Below, piece by piece: positions 50,569-62,219 of a DNA stretch of 64,000 nt. The translations under genes were made by a program, and so were the position numbers. The stretch is from Symbiodinium natans (Eukaryota > Sar > Dinophyceae > Suessiales > Symbiodiniaceae), in NCBI GenBank assembly GCA_905221605.1, contig CAJNDS010000946.1, positions 48,501-112,500 on the forward strand, read 5' to 3'. A model generated the notes under the pieces. The model was not told where the DNA came from, made no database searches, and saw only the letters and a program-made list of their open reading frames with translations. Each line of letters begins with the position of its first letter. Position 1 is the stretch's first letter.

Positions 50569-52071
50569 GTTCTTACGGCATTATGGCTGATGGTTCTTCG
50601 GGTTTGGGGTTTAAGGTTTAGGGTTCAGGGTTTAGAGGGTAGAGGGTTTAGGGTTTAGGGTTTAGGGTTTAGGGTTTAGGGTTTAGGGCAGGGAGGGCGT
50701 TTCATGGGGGGGTAGGCACCCAGGGAACCCTAGGGAAGCTTAGGGAGCCTCAGGGAGTAGTGGGGAGTACTAGGGAACCTTGGGTTAAGGGTTTAGGGTT
50801 TAGGGTTTAGGGTACATACCCCCCCTTGAAGCCCCCCCCTCCCTTAAGAACTCTATAAGCCCCAGGGCCCTAAACCCCAAGCCCCAAGAAACCTAGAAAG
50901 AACCTAAACCCCAACCTCCCCCAAAAACTAAAAAAAAAACTAAACCCCTAAAACCCATACCCTCACACTCGAAAACACTCGGTTCAGGATCCGACCCTCA
51001 ACAGAGTCTAGGGTTTAGGGTTTAGGGTTAGGAATTCGGGTTTCGGATTAGGGTTGTTTGAGGTCTAGGGTTTAGGGTTTGGGGCTTCTTCTGGCCGAGC
51101 GACTCCTGGCTTTTGCCTTTTCCGCCGCCTGCCAAAAGTTGACAGGCAAGTTGCCGGCGTTCAGGGTTTGGGGTTCCGGTTTTGGTGAAAAACACTAAGC
51201 CCTAAACTCTAAAGCCCTAACCCTAAACCTAAACCCTAAACCCTAAACCCTAAAACCTAAACCCGCAAGAGATGCTCCCAGACATGGTACCCCGAAGCTC
51301 GGGAGCCTTCCTCAGTGTCTGCTTACGACCTCTTTATGACCACGTAAAACTCCTTGGCAGCCCTCGAACCATCTCATACTAAGGGCACCTTTTCCTGGGC
51401 TGGTTACTTTAAAAGGGAACTCAGAAAAAAAAACAAGGGTAAGGGGCACCACTGGGCTCTCAAGAACCATTCTTGCTTCCTAAACCCTAAACCCTAAACC
51501 CTAAACCCTAAACCCTAAACCCTAAACCCTAAACCCTAAACCCTAAACCCTACTAAGCCGCTGTTGCTGTATGAGCGCCTGACGGAGAAATGCCATGTCG
51601 GGTTTGGGAGGCTGAGTGCCCAGAGTAGGTTGAAGGTCTAAGGCTTGAAGTGCAGGGTTTAGGGTTTAGGGTTTAGGGTTTAGGGTTTAGAGTTCAGGGT
51701 TTGGGGTTTTGGGGTTTGGGGGTTGGGGATTGGGGTTTGGGGTTTGGGGTTTGGGGCATAGGGTTTAGGGTTTGGGGTATAGGGTTTAGGGTTACGGGTT
51801 TAGGGTTTAGAGCTCAATCGGAACAGGACTTATAGATCAACACCTGATAATTAATCCCGAAGCCTAAGTTAACCCTAAACCCAGCTACGACGACCCTCCA
51901 AACCCTAAACCAAATGCATATTTAATTGCACCCTGCCATTGTTGCTTTAATATTATGTTTTCATTTTTTCTAATTTATCTATTTCATTAAATATCTATTC
52001 TCAACAAAATGTAAGCTTTCCTAAACATACTGATACCACTGATCTTGTACCTTCAGATGATTTAGTACGTG

Positions 52072-52158
52072 TTCGCCGCGTTGTTCTTGGGCACTGCAGT
52101 TTGCTCCTTAGGAGGTTGTAGGTTGGGAACAGCCTCGGGGGAGCCCTGGCGGCACGTT
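52072..52158 (-). CDS. Exon-like island, unassigned
   Basis: AVPNLQPPKEQTAVPKNNAA, Pro-rich, then a stop. Could be a C-terminus or an exon end. Confidence 0.3.
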
Positions 52159-52381
52159 TCAAGGGGGCCGTACACCCTAAGCCTTATAAACCCTAAACCC
52201 TAAACCCTAAACCCGAAACCCTAAACCCTAAACCCGAAACCCTACCCCCTACACCTTAGCGTTGAGGGGACTTCTCTGAACAAACTATGTGTCGTGTCTG
52301 CACATTCGGGTGCGTGGCTCCTATCAGGCTTTGTATATAAAGTGCAGAGGGGCTTAGGGTTTAGGGGTTTAGGGTTGAGGG

Positions 52382-52455
52382 TTTTCATCAATTTTCCACC
52401 GCTGGCATCGAGTCTCACGCGGTCACCGATTCTGCTTCCAACGCCTTCACATGTG
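52382..52455 (-). CDS. Exon-like island, unassigned
   Basis: GVGSRIGDRVRLDASGGKLM in a short open frame ahead of TTTAGGG-type sequence. Confidence 0.35.
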
Positions 52456-53254
52456 CAGAGCCCGCGAATCATCCCTAATCCCTGAGCCCTAAACCCTAAA
52501 CTCAGAACCCTAAACCCTAATCCCAAAACCCTCAACCCTCAACCGGTAGGTGGTGGTAATTCCTGGGTTCCTGTTAAGGGACTTACATGAAGTTGGCATA
52601 ACAAAGGAACCGCACTGATTGCCTCCATCCCCCACGCCGAACCAAACCCCCTAAACCCGAGCTCAGGACCACTCCTCTGGCAGACCAAACCCGCAAAACG
52701 CCACACGCTTCTACCCCTAAACCCTAAACCCTAAACCCTAAACCCTAAACCCGCAACCTTAAGCGGTAAGCCCTAAACAACCAGAACTCTGATTGCAAAC
52801 CCTGCGGAGCTGAAAGCCTGCAAACCTGCCTGCACCTGCCTTCTGATGGACCGTCTGCAGCTTCAACGCGCACTTCAAGAGAAGCAAACCTTCTACCCCT
52901 AAACCCTAAACCCTAAACCCTAAACCCTGAACCCTGAACCCTGAACCCTACATCCCTCACGTTCAGGGCAGGCTCCCGTCTTCGACGCCAAATGATACTT
53001 CTTCAACCAAAAACAGAAAAAACCGCTAAAAATCCGAACCTTTAAAAGTACTCGAACCCTGAAGTTCTTTATGCCTTAGACAGAAAGCCCTGAAAGACAG
53101 GCCATTGCACCCCTTTCTGCCCCAAACCCTAACCCCGAAACCTTAGACCCTAAACTGCCCTAAACCCTAAACCTTAACCCAAAACGCGAACCCCTAAACC
53201 CTAAACCCTAAACCCTAAACCCTAAACCCTAAACCCTAAACCCTAAGTCCACCA

Positions 53255-53362
53255 AGGCGCCGTCAGGCTCCTGGAGGCTGCCTCCACGCGCGCGCGCTGC
53301 GCAGCGTCGGCCGAGGCGCCAGCGAGGCCCGCGAGGACCAGGAGGTAGGGCCTGTAGCTACT
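53255..53362 (-). CDS. Exon-like island with hydrophobic leader
   Basis: Reads YRPYLLVLAGLAGASADAAQ then RARVEAASRSLT. The hydrophobic run followed by ADAAQ looks like a signal or lumen-targeting segment. Confidence 0.42.
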
Positions 53363-53938
53363 TGGGGGGTTTAGGGTTTAGGGTTTAGGGTTTAGGGTTT
53401 AGGGTTTAGGGTTTAGGGTTTAGGGGTTAGGGGTTAGGGGGTTTAGGGTTGAGGGTTTGGGGTTTAGGGTTTAGGCCGGGTTTAGGGTTTAAGGTTTAGG
53501 GCTCCGGGTGCAAAACTTGTTAGCTCTTTAGCTGCGAGGGTTTAAGATTTATTGCTTACTTCGGGTGCCCAGGAGGTAGTTTAGGGTAGAGGGTTCGGGG
53601 TCCAAACGGGACCTTCTTGGAAAACGTTGTCACTAGTTTAGAGATCCCCGCGCACGGCCGCAAGCCAAAAAAAAAAAAAAAGGTTACCCTCAACCTGCAA
53701 GCCGCACCTATGGTTTAGGGTTTGGGGTTTAGGGTTTAGGGTTTGGGGTTTAGGGTTTGGGGTTTAGGGTTTGGGGATTAGGGTAATTTGGGGGGGACTT
53801 CCCGAGGCCTCAGGCAAACTAGACTGCACGGACACAGACCGAACAGGGAGAAACTCAGTGCGCTGGTTCTCAACGCATACATAAGACTAGAGTCCGAAAC
53901 CCTAAACCCTACCAACCCTAAGCCCTAAACCCTAAACC

Positions 53939-54140
53939 CATAAGCAATTGTTACAAGGGGCACCTTAAGCCCTAGACCCTAGATCCTAGACCCTAGACCC
54001 TAAACCCGAAACCCTAAGTCCCTAAACCTTAAACCCTAAACCCTAAACCCTAAACCCCAAACCCTAAACCCATAAGCAATTGTTACAAGGGGCACCTTAA
54101 GCCCTAGACCCTAGATCCTAGACCCTAGACCCTAAACCGT
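53939..54140. repeat. 132-bp tandem duplication
   Basis: CATAAGCAATTGTTACAAGG and the next 60 bp occur at 53939 and again at 54071, with CCCTAAA and CCCTAGA variants inside each copy. Confidence 0.7.
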
Positions 54141-54275
54141 AAACCCTAAGTCCCTAAACCTTAAACCCTAAACCCTAAACCCTATACCCTAAACCCTAAA
54201 CCCCAAACCCTAAACCCTAAACCCTAAACCCTAAACCCTAAACCCTAGCCCTAAACCCGAAACCCTAAGTCCCAT

Positions 54276-54333
54276 CGCATGCAGGCCACTTGCCCCCGGC
54301 CAGCGTAGTCAACTGCAAGGTGGCCTCAGCGGC
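54276..54333 (-). CDS. Exon-like island, unassigned
   Basis: ATLQLTTLAGGKWPACD after acceptor CTGAG|G. CCCTAAA arrays lie on the left and TTTAGGG on the right. Confidence 0.38.
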
Positions 54334-54689
54334 ACGAGGCTGCGCTGTAGGGTTTGAGATTTAGGGTTTAGGGTTTAGGGTTTAGGGTTTAGGGTTTAGG
54401 GTTTAGGGTTTAGGGTCTAGGGTCTAGGGTCTAGGGTGTAGCACGGGTCAGCTGAACGCAATAGTGTGAAGACATGCCCACCCCAAGGCCGCCCAATTAC
54501 AACTCACTGCGAAACCGAACCGGAGCCAGCCCAAGCCAAGCCAACCATTCACAACTCACACGTCGAATATTCTCATTAGAGGACACTCAAGTTTCTTCGG
54601 ACTTCGAATGGTTGGGAAAGGCAGTCTAAGCCTTCAATCCTGGGTCACTTAGAACTTTGGGCCACCCTTTTGGGTTTTTGCGAAGGGGG

Positions 54690-54885
54690 CGGTCTGAGTA
54701 GGTTGCAAGTTGAGGGTCGCTTGGGGCCACAAGGCAAAGGATACCCCTTCAGGTTGTTGCAAAGGGGACGGTCCGAAGGGCCCTCTCATAGAAAATTCAG
54801 GAGTGAAAAGGTTGCAGCTTGGGGCTCATTGCGAAGGGGACGGTCTAGGCCGAAGGGCCCTCTCATAGAAAACTCAGGCGTGGAT
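54690..54885. repeat. Diverged tandem repeat
   Basis: GCGAAGGGGACGGTC and GAAGGGCCCTCTCATAGAAA recur two or three times. No gene seen. Confidence 0.55.
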
Positions 54886-55477
54886 AGGTAACATCGCCAC
54901 CGGGCCTCCCAGGACCTCCCAGGGGCCTGCCCCAAGCGGTCCTTACAGGGTTTCCAGGGCTTCTCAGGTCTTTTTAAAGGCAAAGGATTCCCGGCAGGGT
55001 TTTAGGGTAATACAATATCTATAGTGACACTGCTTGGCGACCAAGCTTGGCGACCCCTCAGGGCTGCGGTGGGCAGGCTCTGCAGCTCAAGAAGAGCCTG
55101 CCATGGTCTCGCTGAGCGCTCGACTGCGCCCGCCTACCCAACACAGGTGAGAGGGGTGGCGGGCGGGTTTAGGGTTTCGGGTTTAGGGTTTAGGGTTCAG
55201 GGTTCAGGGTTCAGGGTGTAGGGTTTAGGGTTTAGGGTTTAGGGTCTAAGGTTAGGGAAATATAGGGTTTAGGGTATCTAGGGTTTAGGGAGCACAGGCT
55301 TAGGGTTCAGGATTAGGGTTGAGGGCTTAAGGCTGTGGAGTAGGGCTGTGCTTCCTTCATGACCTTTTTTGTAGGTTTCCTGCAGAATTTTAAAATAGAT
55401 GCCTACAAATAAGTATGCAGCAAACAAGGCGACAAGTCCGGCACGGTTTAGGCTTTAGGGTCTAGGGTTTAGGGCCA

Positions 55478-55565
55478 CTTCAAGACCAGCGGCCCACACA
55501 TCCCAGGAGAGGCTCCTCTGATCAGACTCGGCGTCGCCCGAATAGACCACATGCCTCACTCGGGG
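55478..55565 (-). CDS. Exon-like island, unassigned
   Basis: After AGTGAG|G reads HVVYSGDAESDQRSLSWDVW and on to AAGLEVA. Confidence 0.42.
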
Positions 55566-56007
55566 GTTTGCGATAATCCGGGGGTCTATATTAAGGGTCC
55601 CCTGATTATCGTAAAATATCACTTAGGGTTTAGGGTAACACTAAGCCCTAAACCCTAAACTACGCGGGAAACACGGAAGAGCTTCGCTTGTGCTGCGTCG
55701 TCTTCGGATCTACAAGCTGAGCTAAGCGGAATAGAAACGCTCGGCGAAGCCGTAGAAACGCCCTTACAAGGCCTGATAGCTCCCCAGACTCCTTTAATTT
55801 CCCTTAAACGGCACAAAGTGGCCACAGCAGCTGATCGCTCCGTGAACCCTGAACCCTCAACTCCCTTAAGCGGCAAAGTAAACCCTGAACCCTAAACCCT
55901 AAACCCTAAACCCTAAACCCTAAACCCTAAACCCTAAACCCTAAACCCTAAACCCTATACCTCCCTTAAAAGCCACCAAGTGGCCACCGCAGCCGATAAC
56001 TGGCCGG

Positions 56008-56054
56008 CTCACCGGCCGCTGCTGTCGCCGAGACGAGCTCCGCCTGGGCCTCCT
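56008..56054 (-). CDS. Exon-like island, unassigned
   Basis: EAQAELVSATAAA between acceptor CCCCAG|G and donor G|GTGAG. One of the cleanest canonical boundary pairs in the window. Confidence 0.45.
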
Positions 56055-56074
56055 GGGGTTCAAGGGGTTGTTAA

Positions 56075-56205
56075 GGGGGGTTTAGGGTTTAGGGTTTAGG
56101 GTTTAGGGTTTAGGGTTTAGGGTTTAGGGTTTAGGGTTTAGGGTTTAGGGTTTAGGGTTTAGGGTTTAGGGTTTAGGGTTTAGGGTTTAGGGTTTAGGGT
56201 TGAGT
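56075..56205 (+). repeat. TTTAGGG array, nearly pure
   Basis: About 18 perfect units next to the exon-like island at 56008. Confidence 0.95.
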
Positions 56206-56724
56206 TTAAGGGGGGCTTTAAGGGGGGGGGGGGGGTTACAATGGGCCTTAATGGGTTTAGGGTTTGGGGCTTAGGGTTGAGAGTCTGCGGGTCTATAAGG
56301 GGTTTAAGTGGGGTAAAAGGGGTTTAAGGCGACTCCAAAGGTTGAGGAGGTTTCGAGTAGGGCTCGGGATTGAAGCTTAAGGAGGTTTTAAGGTTCTTGG
56401 GGCTTCTGGGGCTTGAAGGAGTTTAGGGATTTCCGGGAGTTTAAGGCTTCAGGGATTTTTGGTTTAGGGAATTTAGAGGGCTATTTAGGGTTTAGGTTTC
56501 TTGGTTTAACTTCTTTGGGCACCACGCTGAATGTCCATCAATGAAGAGAGCACGGGCAGGATAAGCGGATTGCAGAACTTCACCCTAGAACCCGAAGTCT
56601 CGCCAGAATGCCTAAATCCCTTCCACACCCCAAAACCCCCCTCCCAACCAAAAACCCCAAACCCCCCCAAAGGACTCTAGGGTTTAGGGTTTAGGGTTTA
56701 GAGTTTAGGGTTTAGGGTTTAGGG

Positions 56725-56780
56725 GCGAAAGCTCCTTTCCCTTCCGCGCCGGCAGGTATCCCAGAGCCAGGGTACCTTCA
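56725..56780 (-). CDS. Exon-like island, unassigned
   Basis: GTLALGYLPARKGKELS after acceptor ATGAAG|G, flanked by TTTAGGG arrays. Confidence 0.32.
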
Positions 56781-57899
56781 TGGATGCGGCTTGGTTGCCT
56801 TTTTGTTAGAGGCTGTAGGGTTTAGGGTTTAGGGTTTAGGATTTAGGGTTTAGGGTTTAGGGTTAGGATTTGGGGGACCCTTGGGGCTATAGACCCTCTC
56901 AATATAGACCCTCTCAATAAAGTCCCTGTTTAAGGGAGCCAGAAGAGGGTTCAGAAGGGTTCCCTTTTAAGGGTCCCCCTTATCCTACCTAGGATTTGTG
57001 CGGCCCCCCTAAACCCTAAACCCGAAACCCTAAACCCTAAACCCTAAACCCTAGAACCTAAACCCTAAACCCTAAAGCCCAAACCCTTAGCGGGCTTCGG
57101 GCCTCTTAGTTGCAATAAGCTAGGGCTCAGGGGCATGGGCCAAGCTGCTGCCGCTTGTAGGCCCAGACTCTAGGGGCTTGCAAGTTGAGGGTTGAGGGAT
57201 TTAAGGGTTAAGGGTTAAGGGTTTAGGGTTTAGGGTTTAGGGTTTAGGGTTTAGGGCCCTTGACCCAAAACTCCGAATCCCAAACCCCAGCTCTTTGGAA
57301 CTCCTCCTGGAACCCCAAAACCCCAACTCCTTCCCCCCTCCCCCACATAAAACGGCGTGCGCGCGTTTCTCTCAAAGCTTAGGACAAGAGCATACAGATC
57401 AGGGTTTCGGTTTGGGGTTTAGGGTTTAGGGTTTAGGGTTTAGGGTTTAGGGTTTGAGGTTTGAGGTTTGGGGTTTGGGGTTTGGGGTTTGGTGTTTCTC
57501 TTAGGGTAGTTGCACGGTCCCTTAATATGGGCCCTCAAAAGACCGAAGAGTAGCCTAGGAATGAACATTGTTTATATTCTCCCTCTCCCTTCTTGGGCTT
57601 AGAGGATCTTAGCTAGGAATACCAGACCCAAGGGGAACCTTGCAATTTCAAAAAAGGGTGGCCTTTGTGGATTCAAGGGGCTTGCAAGGGAACCTAAGCC
57701 CCCCCAAAAAAGGGGGATACGAGCTATAAGGGCCCCCGGGTCCTGGTCAATGAGGGTGTCGGGCTGATAAGACTCATAAGAAGCATCCCGAAGTTGCCCT
57801 TACTGCTTACTACCCCAAACCCCCAACCCCCAACCCCCAAACCCCAAACCCCAAACCCCAAACCCTAAACCCTAAACCCTAAACCCTAGACTTCCGGCC

Positions 57900-57995
57900 T
57901 GCCGTGGCCTGCGCCTGCTCAGGCGACCCCAGCGCCTCTGACAGTGTGCTTGCTGCTGCCGGTACGGCCTCAGGCGAGCCAGTGAGGATGCAAGG
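57900..57995 (-). CDS. Exon-like island, unassigned
   Basis: After CCTGAG|G reads AVPAAASTLSEALGSPEQAQ and ends ATA with donor GGCAG|GC. Ala-rich. Confidence 0.4.
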
Positions 57996-58849
57996 CATGG
58001 CTTAGGCCGTAGGGTTTAGGGTTTAACTAGGGTTTGCCTTAAACCATGAACCCAAAACCCTAAATCCTGACACCTTACCCCTGGGCTATGAGGCTTAAGG
58101 CCCTAGACTTGAGACGGGGTGCAAATAACGCCACGCTCGCATCCGAGCCCTCCTGCGGCCGCACGGCCACAAGGGGCAATGGCGCACCTACCAACGTAGA
58201 TTCAGGTCGGTTCAGGGTTTAGGGTTAAGGGTTGGGGGTTTGGGGTTTGGGGTTTGGGTTTAGGGTTTAGGGTTTAGGGTTTAGGGCTTACAGCTCAAGT
58301 TCGTGTGTGCCCCGACCTGTTTGTGCGAGATGCTTTGGATCTGACCTTCTTGGGTTTAGGGAATTCGTCTGAGACTTTCCCGTTGTGGGGCTTCGGGCAG
58401 GCTTTTATCTTACCCCATGTCCTTCTGGGCCTTTTGGCTCGCCCTTTCCCCTTTCAAGGGTTTAGCCTCGACGCTTGGGGACTGTTAGGGTTCAGTTTGT
58501 TTTTTGCCGCTAGGGTCTAGCAGCGCCAGCGGGGCCGCTGCAGACAGCCTCTTGAAGTTCTGCGGTTTAGGGTTTTGGGTTTAGGGTTTAGGGTTAAGGG
58601 TTTAGGGTTTAGGGTTGAGGGTGATGTGTCAACGCACAAGCTCAACAAATGCGCAAAAGCCACTTTTGCTTGGACTATAGGCGAGTTGAAAACCTAGATG
58701 AACGAACGAGAATACCCGTTCGAGGCTGCCCCCAAACCCTAACTCCTAAACCCTAGGACCCTAAACACTAAGACCCTACACCCTAACACCCTATGCCCTA
58801 AGACCCTAAACCCGACGATCCTAAAACACACCCAACTCTTAGATCTGAA

Positions 58850-58925
58850 GTCTTGACTTGGAGCGAGCGCGGGACTCCGAAAGGGCCTGTTCACGTCTAC
58901 GCTGAAGCTCACGGGATTGCGCCAT
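58850..58925 (-). CDS. Exon-like island with possible start codon
   Basis: ATG at 58925 opens MAQSRELQRRREQALSESRA, a strongly charged helix-like stretch. Could be a first coding exon. Confidence 0.38.
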
Positions 58926-59109
58926 GATAGGGTTTGTCACCCGAGCGCAGGTGCTACCAGGCTGCACGTAAGGTTTCAGAGCTAGGGTTTAGGGTTTAGG
59001 GTCTAGGGTCTAGGGTTTAGGGTTTGGGCTTGGGGTTTAGCGTTCGGGGTTCGAGTGCCCTGGCATGTTATATCAACAAGAAGAAAACATAGCTCCTAAC
59101 CCACTCCAC

Positions 59110-59205
59110 GAATCCTCCAACTAACTCGCGCCTGAGTTCCGACCTCCGAGCGTTAGCGTCTTCTCCTGCTTTGCTGGCAGAAGGCTGGGAACCTGAAACC
59201 CTGTC
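59110..59205 (-). CDS. Exon-like island, unassigned
   Basis: After TTTCAG|G reads SQPSASKAGEDANARRSELR and on. Polar, possibly a linker. Confidence 0.35.
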
Positions 59206-60067
59206 ACCAAAGCCTAAACCCTACACCCTAAACTCCAAACCGTAAACTCTAAACCCTAAACCCTAAATCCTAAACCCAGGTTTAGGGCTTAAGGGGTAGA
59301 CTGGCGCTTCGAGATCGTTTGGGCCACAGCAATCCCCCACCTGTGCCCTCAAAGGCAAGAGGCCTGAACTGTCGACCTTAGACCCCCAAAACCCTAAACC
59401 CTAAAGGGCTTAAGGTTTAGGGTTTAGGGTTTAGGGTTTAGGGTTTAGGGTTCGATGCCCCAAATACTCCCATGAAGAGGGCTGGAGGATTTAGGGTTTA
59501 GGGTTTAAGGTTTAGGATAACCCGCAACCCTGAACTCTACTAAAGGGCCGTGCAGCCCAGATGTTCAAGGGATCAAGCACACCAAAAATATCCAACTCAC
59601 ATCGCCTTACAAAAAATGTCTAAAAGGGGTATGTTTAAGAAGGTTCTGCTTCTTTTGGGGTAGTAAGGGACGCCAATTTTGGCAAAACCCCATTGAACCC
59701 CTAAGCCCCCCATTAGGGCCTTGGGTTTAGGAGGGTCTAGGGCTTAGGCTTAGGCTTTAGGGTTAAAGGGGTGGATTGTTTGGGTTTCTGGATTGTTTCG
59801 GGGCAGGGGGGGGTTGGTTTGAGGGGGTTTTGTTGGTCGGTGGGGTTTCCGGCCCGGTTCTTTGGAGTGACATGCCTGGATCGCAGGACCTGTACCCCAC
59901 ACCGTCACCTCAACCTCTGCCAAAACTTCATGTGGCTAAACCCATTCACCATCATCTTCTTCATCCCAATCATCTGGCATAGTCGCATCCGGACCACTTT
60001 GCTTGAATCAGTAATTTCATGTCTTGTTACCCAAACGATAAGAAACCCAGTCACATCCCTCAACCGG

Positions 60068-60150
60068 CCTGGCGTCGATAGCGGGACTTCTCCAAAGCAG
60101 CATCGTAGACCCAGTCGCCGGGATAGGTGAAGGTGCAGGAGAGACCCTCA
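60068..60150 (-). CDS. Exon-like island, possibly PsbP-like
   Basis: After acceptor GCTGAG|G reads GLSCTFTYPGDWVYDAALEK and on, with donor CGCCAG|GC. The FTYPxDWVxD pattern recalls PsbP-family lumenal proteins, but this is one short exon and the call is tentative. Confidence 0.4.
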
Positions 60151-60157
60151 GCTAAGG

Positions 60158-60337
60158 GGTGCAAGGAGGGACCCCTAGAATCACCCTTAATCTTATTCCC
60201 CTATAAAACTTCTATATATATATATATATTCTGTATATATATATATGTACCTTATAAAGTCCCGATATGCCTAAGTAGCCCCCAAATAACCCCCAAATGA
60301 CCCCCAAGGTCCCTTGCAAGGTTCCCTCCTTCAGTTG
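60158..60337. repeat. Dispersed repeat family G
   Basis: Copy of 16808-16978 with expanded (TA)n centre; ends GGTTCCCTCCTTCAGT. Confidence 0.65.
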
Positions 60338-60496
60338 ACTCAGCGCAACACAATCCCAAAACGCAACTGCGACGACCAAACAGACTTGCGTCGGTCGCAG
60401 CACGGCCACCCCTTGCAGGCCTTGTAGGGCGAATGAAGGGTTCCTAAACCCTAAACCCTAAACCCCAAACCCTAAACCCTAAACCATAAACCCTTC

Positions 60497-60632
60497 TAGG
60501 TTGTGGGCTTCAGCTGGGCAGCATCAATGTAGTGCCGCTTCAGCCCCCTGACTGCGTAGACCCCATCCAGGCGAAGGGATCTCACCAATGGGGTGAATGC
60601 ATCCAGGGACAGTAGCGCCTCGGCAAAAACAG
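60497..60632 (-). CDS. Exon-like island, unassigned gene
   Basis: Open frame VFAEALLSLDAFTPLVRSLR and on to GVYAVRGLKRHYIDAAQLKP. An internal GTGAGATCC could be a donor. Together with 48655-60160 it forms a series of minus-strand islands of one or more unnamed genes. Confidence 0.45.
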
Positions 60633-61319
60633 GAGGGCTCTGAGATTATATACACATATATATATATATATGTGCGTGTTAAGCATTTTTGTTACATGAT
60701 CTTTCTATATACACAATTACTTATCTACCTTCCTTTGTTGTTGTATATTGTACATAACATGCGGAATTTTATAGATTTTGGGGATCTGGAAGTTGCATAG
60801 TTCCTGGAAAAAGTCCTTCTCGAAGGTCAACTTTGCCCGGAAGCCCTCGGGTTGAGGCGTTTAGGGGACTCCTCACCCATGCTCTGAGGCTGCCCATGAT
60901 GTTTGGTATTTGAGTTTAGGGTTTAGGGTTTAGGGTTTAGGGTTTAGGGTTTAGGGCTGAGGAGTATGTAATTCTATATTCTAAGCTGCTGTTCAGGCTT
61001 TAGGGTGCACTTGGGCCCTGAACCTAAAACTGTCGTCCGAGACGCACTCAAAGATCCCAAGAGGTTGGCACCCAGCCCAACGAAGAGCAGGGGCACATTT
61101 ACCTTTCGTGCGACTTAGGGTTTAGGGTTTAGGGTTTAGGGTTTAGGGTTTAGGGTTTAGGGTTTAGGGTTTAGGGTTTAGGGTTCAGCAGCTCTGGGTC
61201 GAGCAATCTCTAGTAGAGCCGCTGTCTGGACTCTAGAAAAAAACCCACCCACCCAGAGAATCCCAAAACATTAAGAAATATAAAGTTCACATTTTTCCTC
61301 AGCAAGCCCTGTCCTCCAA

Positions 61320-62110
61320 CCTCATTTATTCATTCTGCTCGTGTTCTTTGTCATTCTGCTTGGTTTCCATTCTGCTCGTATGCGTTTCTTTCTGCTCGTA
61401 TTCATTCTGCTCGTATTCGTTCTTTTTCTGATCTGCTCGTCTCGTGTTCGTTCTCGTTCTGCTCGTATTCATTCTGCTCGTATTCGTTCTCTCTCTGCTC
61501 GATTTCAGTCCGCTCGTTTTCGTTGTTTTTCTTCTCGTATTCATTCTGTTCGTATTCGTTCTCTCTCTCTCTCTCTCTCTGCTCGATTTCAGTCTGCTCG
61601 TCTTCGTTCTCTCTCTGCTCGTAATCATTCTGCTCGTATTCGTTCTCTTTCTACTCATATTCATTTTGCTCGTGTTCGTTCTCTTTCTGCTCGTGTTCGT
61701 GCTTTTTCTGCACGCTCTCTGCTCGATTTCAGTCCGCTCGTTTTCGCTGTCTTTCTGCTCGTACTGAGTCTGCTCGTACTCATTCTCTTTCTGCTCGTAT
61801 TCATTCTGCTCGTATTCGTTCTCTCTCTGCTCGACGTCAGTCTGCTCGTATTCGTTCTCTGTCTGCTCACATTCACTTTGCTCGTGTTCGTTTTCCCCGG
61901 TGTGCTCTTTCTGCGCGTGTTCGTTCTCTCTCTCTGCTCGATTTCAGTCCGCTCGTTTTCGCTGTCTTTCTGCTCGTACTGAGTCTGCTCGTACTCGTTC
62001 TCTTTCTGCTCGTATTCATTCTGCTCGTATTCGTTCTCTCTCTGCTCGACGTCAGTCTACTCGTATTCGTTCTCTTTCTGCTCATATTCACTTTGCTCGT
62101 TTTCCCCGGT
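61320..62110. repeat. Minisatellite CTGCTCGTATTCATT
   Basis: Nearly 800 bp of 15-mer variants such as TCTGCTCGTATTCGTTCTCT, with a higher-order unit repeated at about 61710-61870 and 61930-62085. Long ORFs on both strands follow from its 15-bp period. Confidence 0.85.
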
Positions 62111-62219
62111 GACCCTGCCTATTTTTGGCCGTCTTGTTGGTTGTGTTTGGCACACTTTAAGCTGCCTGGCTTCCACATGGTTTCTTTCCAATTAGTGCCC
62201 CGGTGACCTCGCCTCATGT

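Noticed and set aside
59771-60130. Plus-strand ORF of 119 codons
   Set aside because: No recognisable family and partly antisense to the better-supported island at 60068-60150.
61326-62112. ORFs of up to 213 codons over the 15-mer minisatellite
   Set aside because: Open in several frames on both strands; composition follows the repeat.
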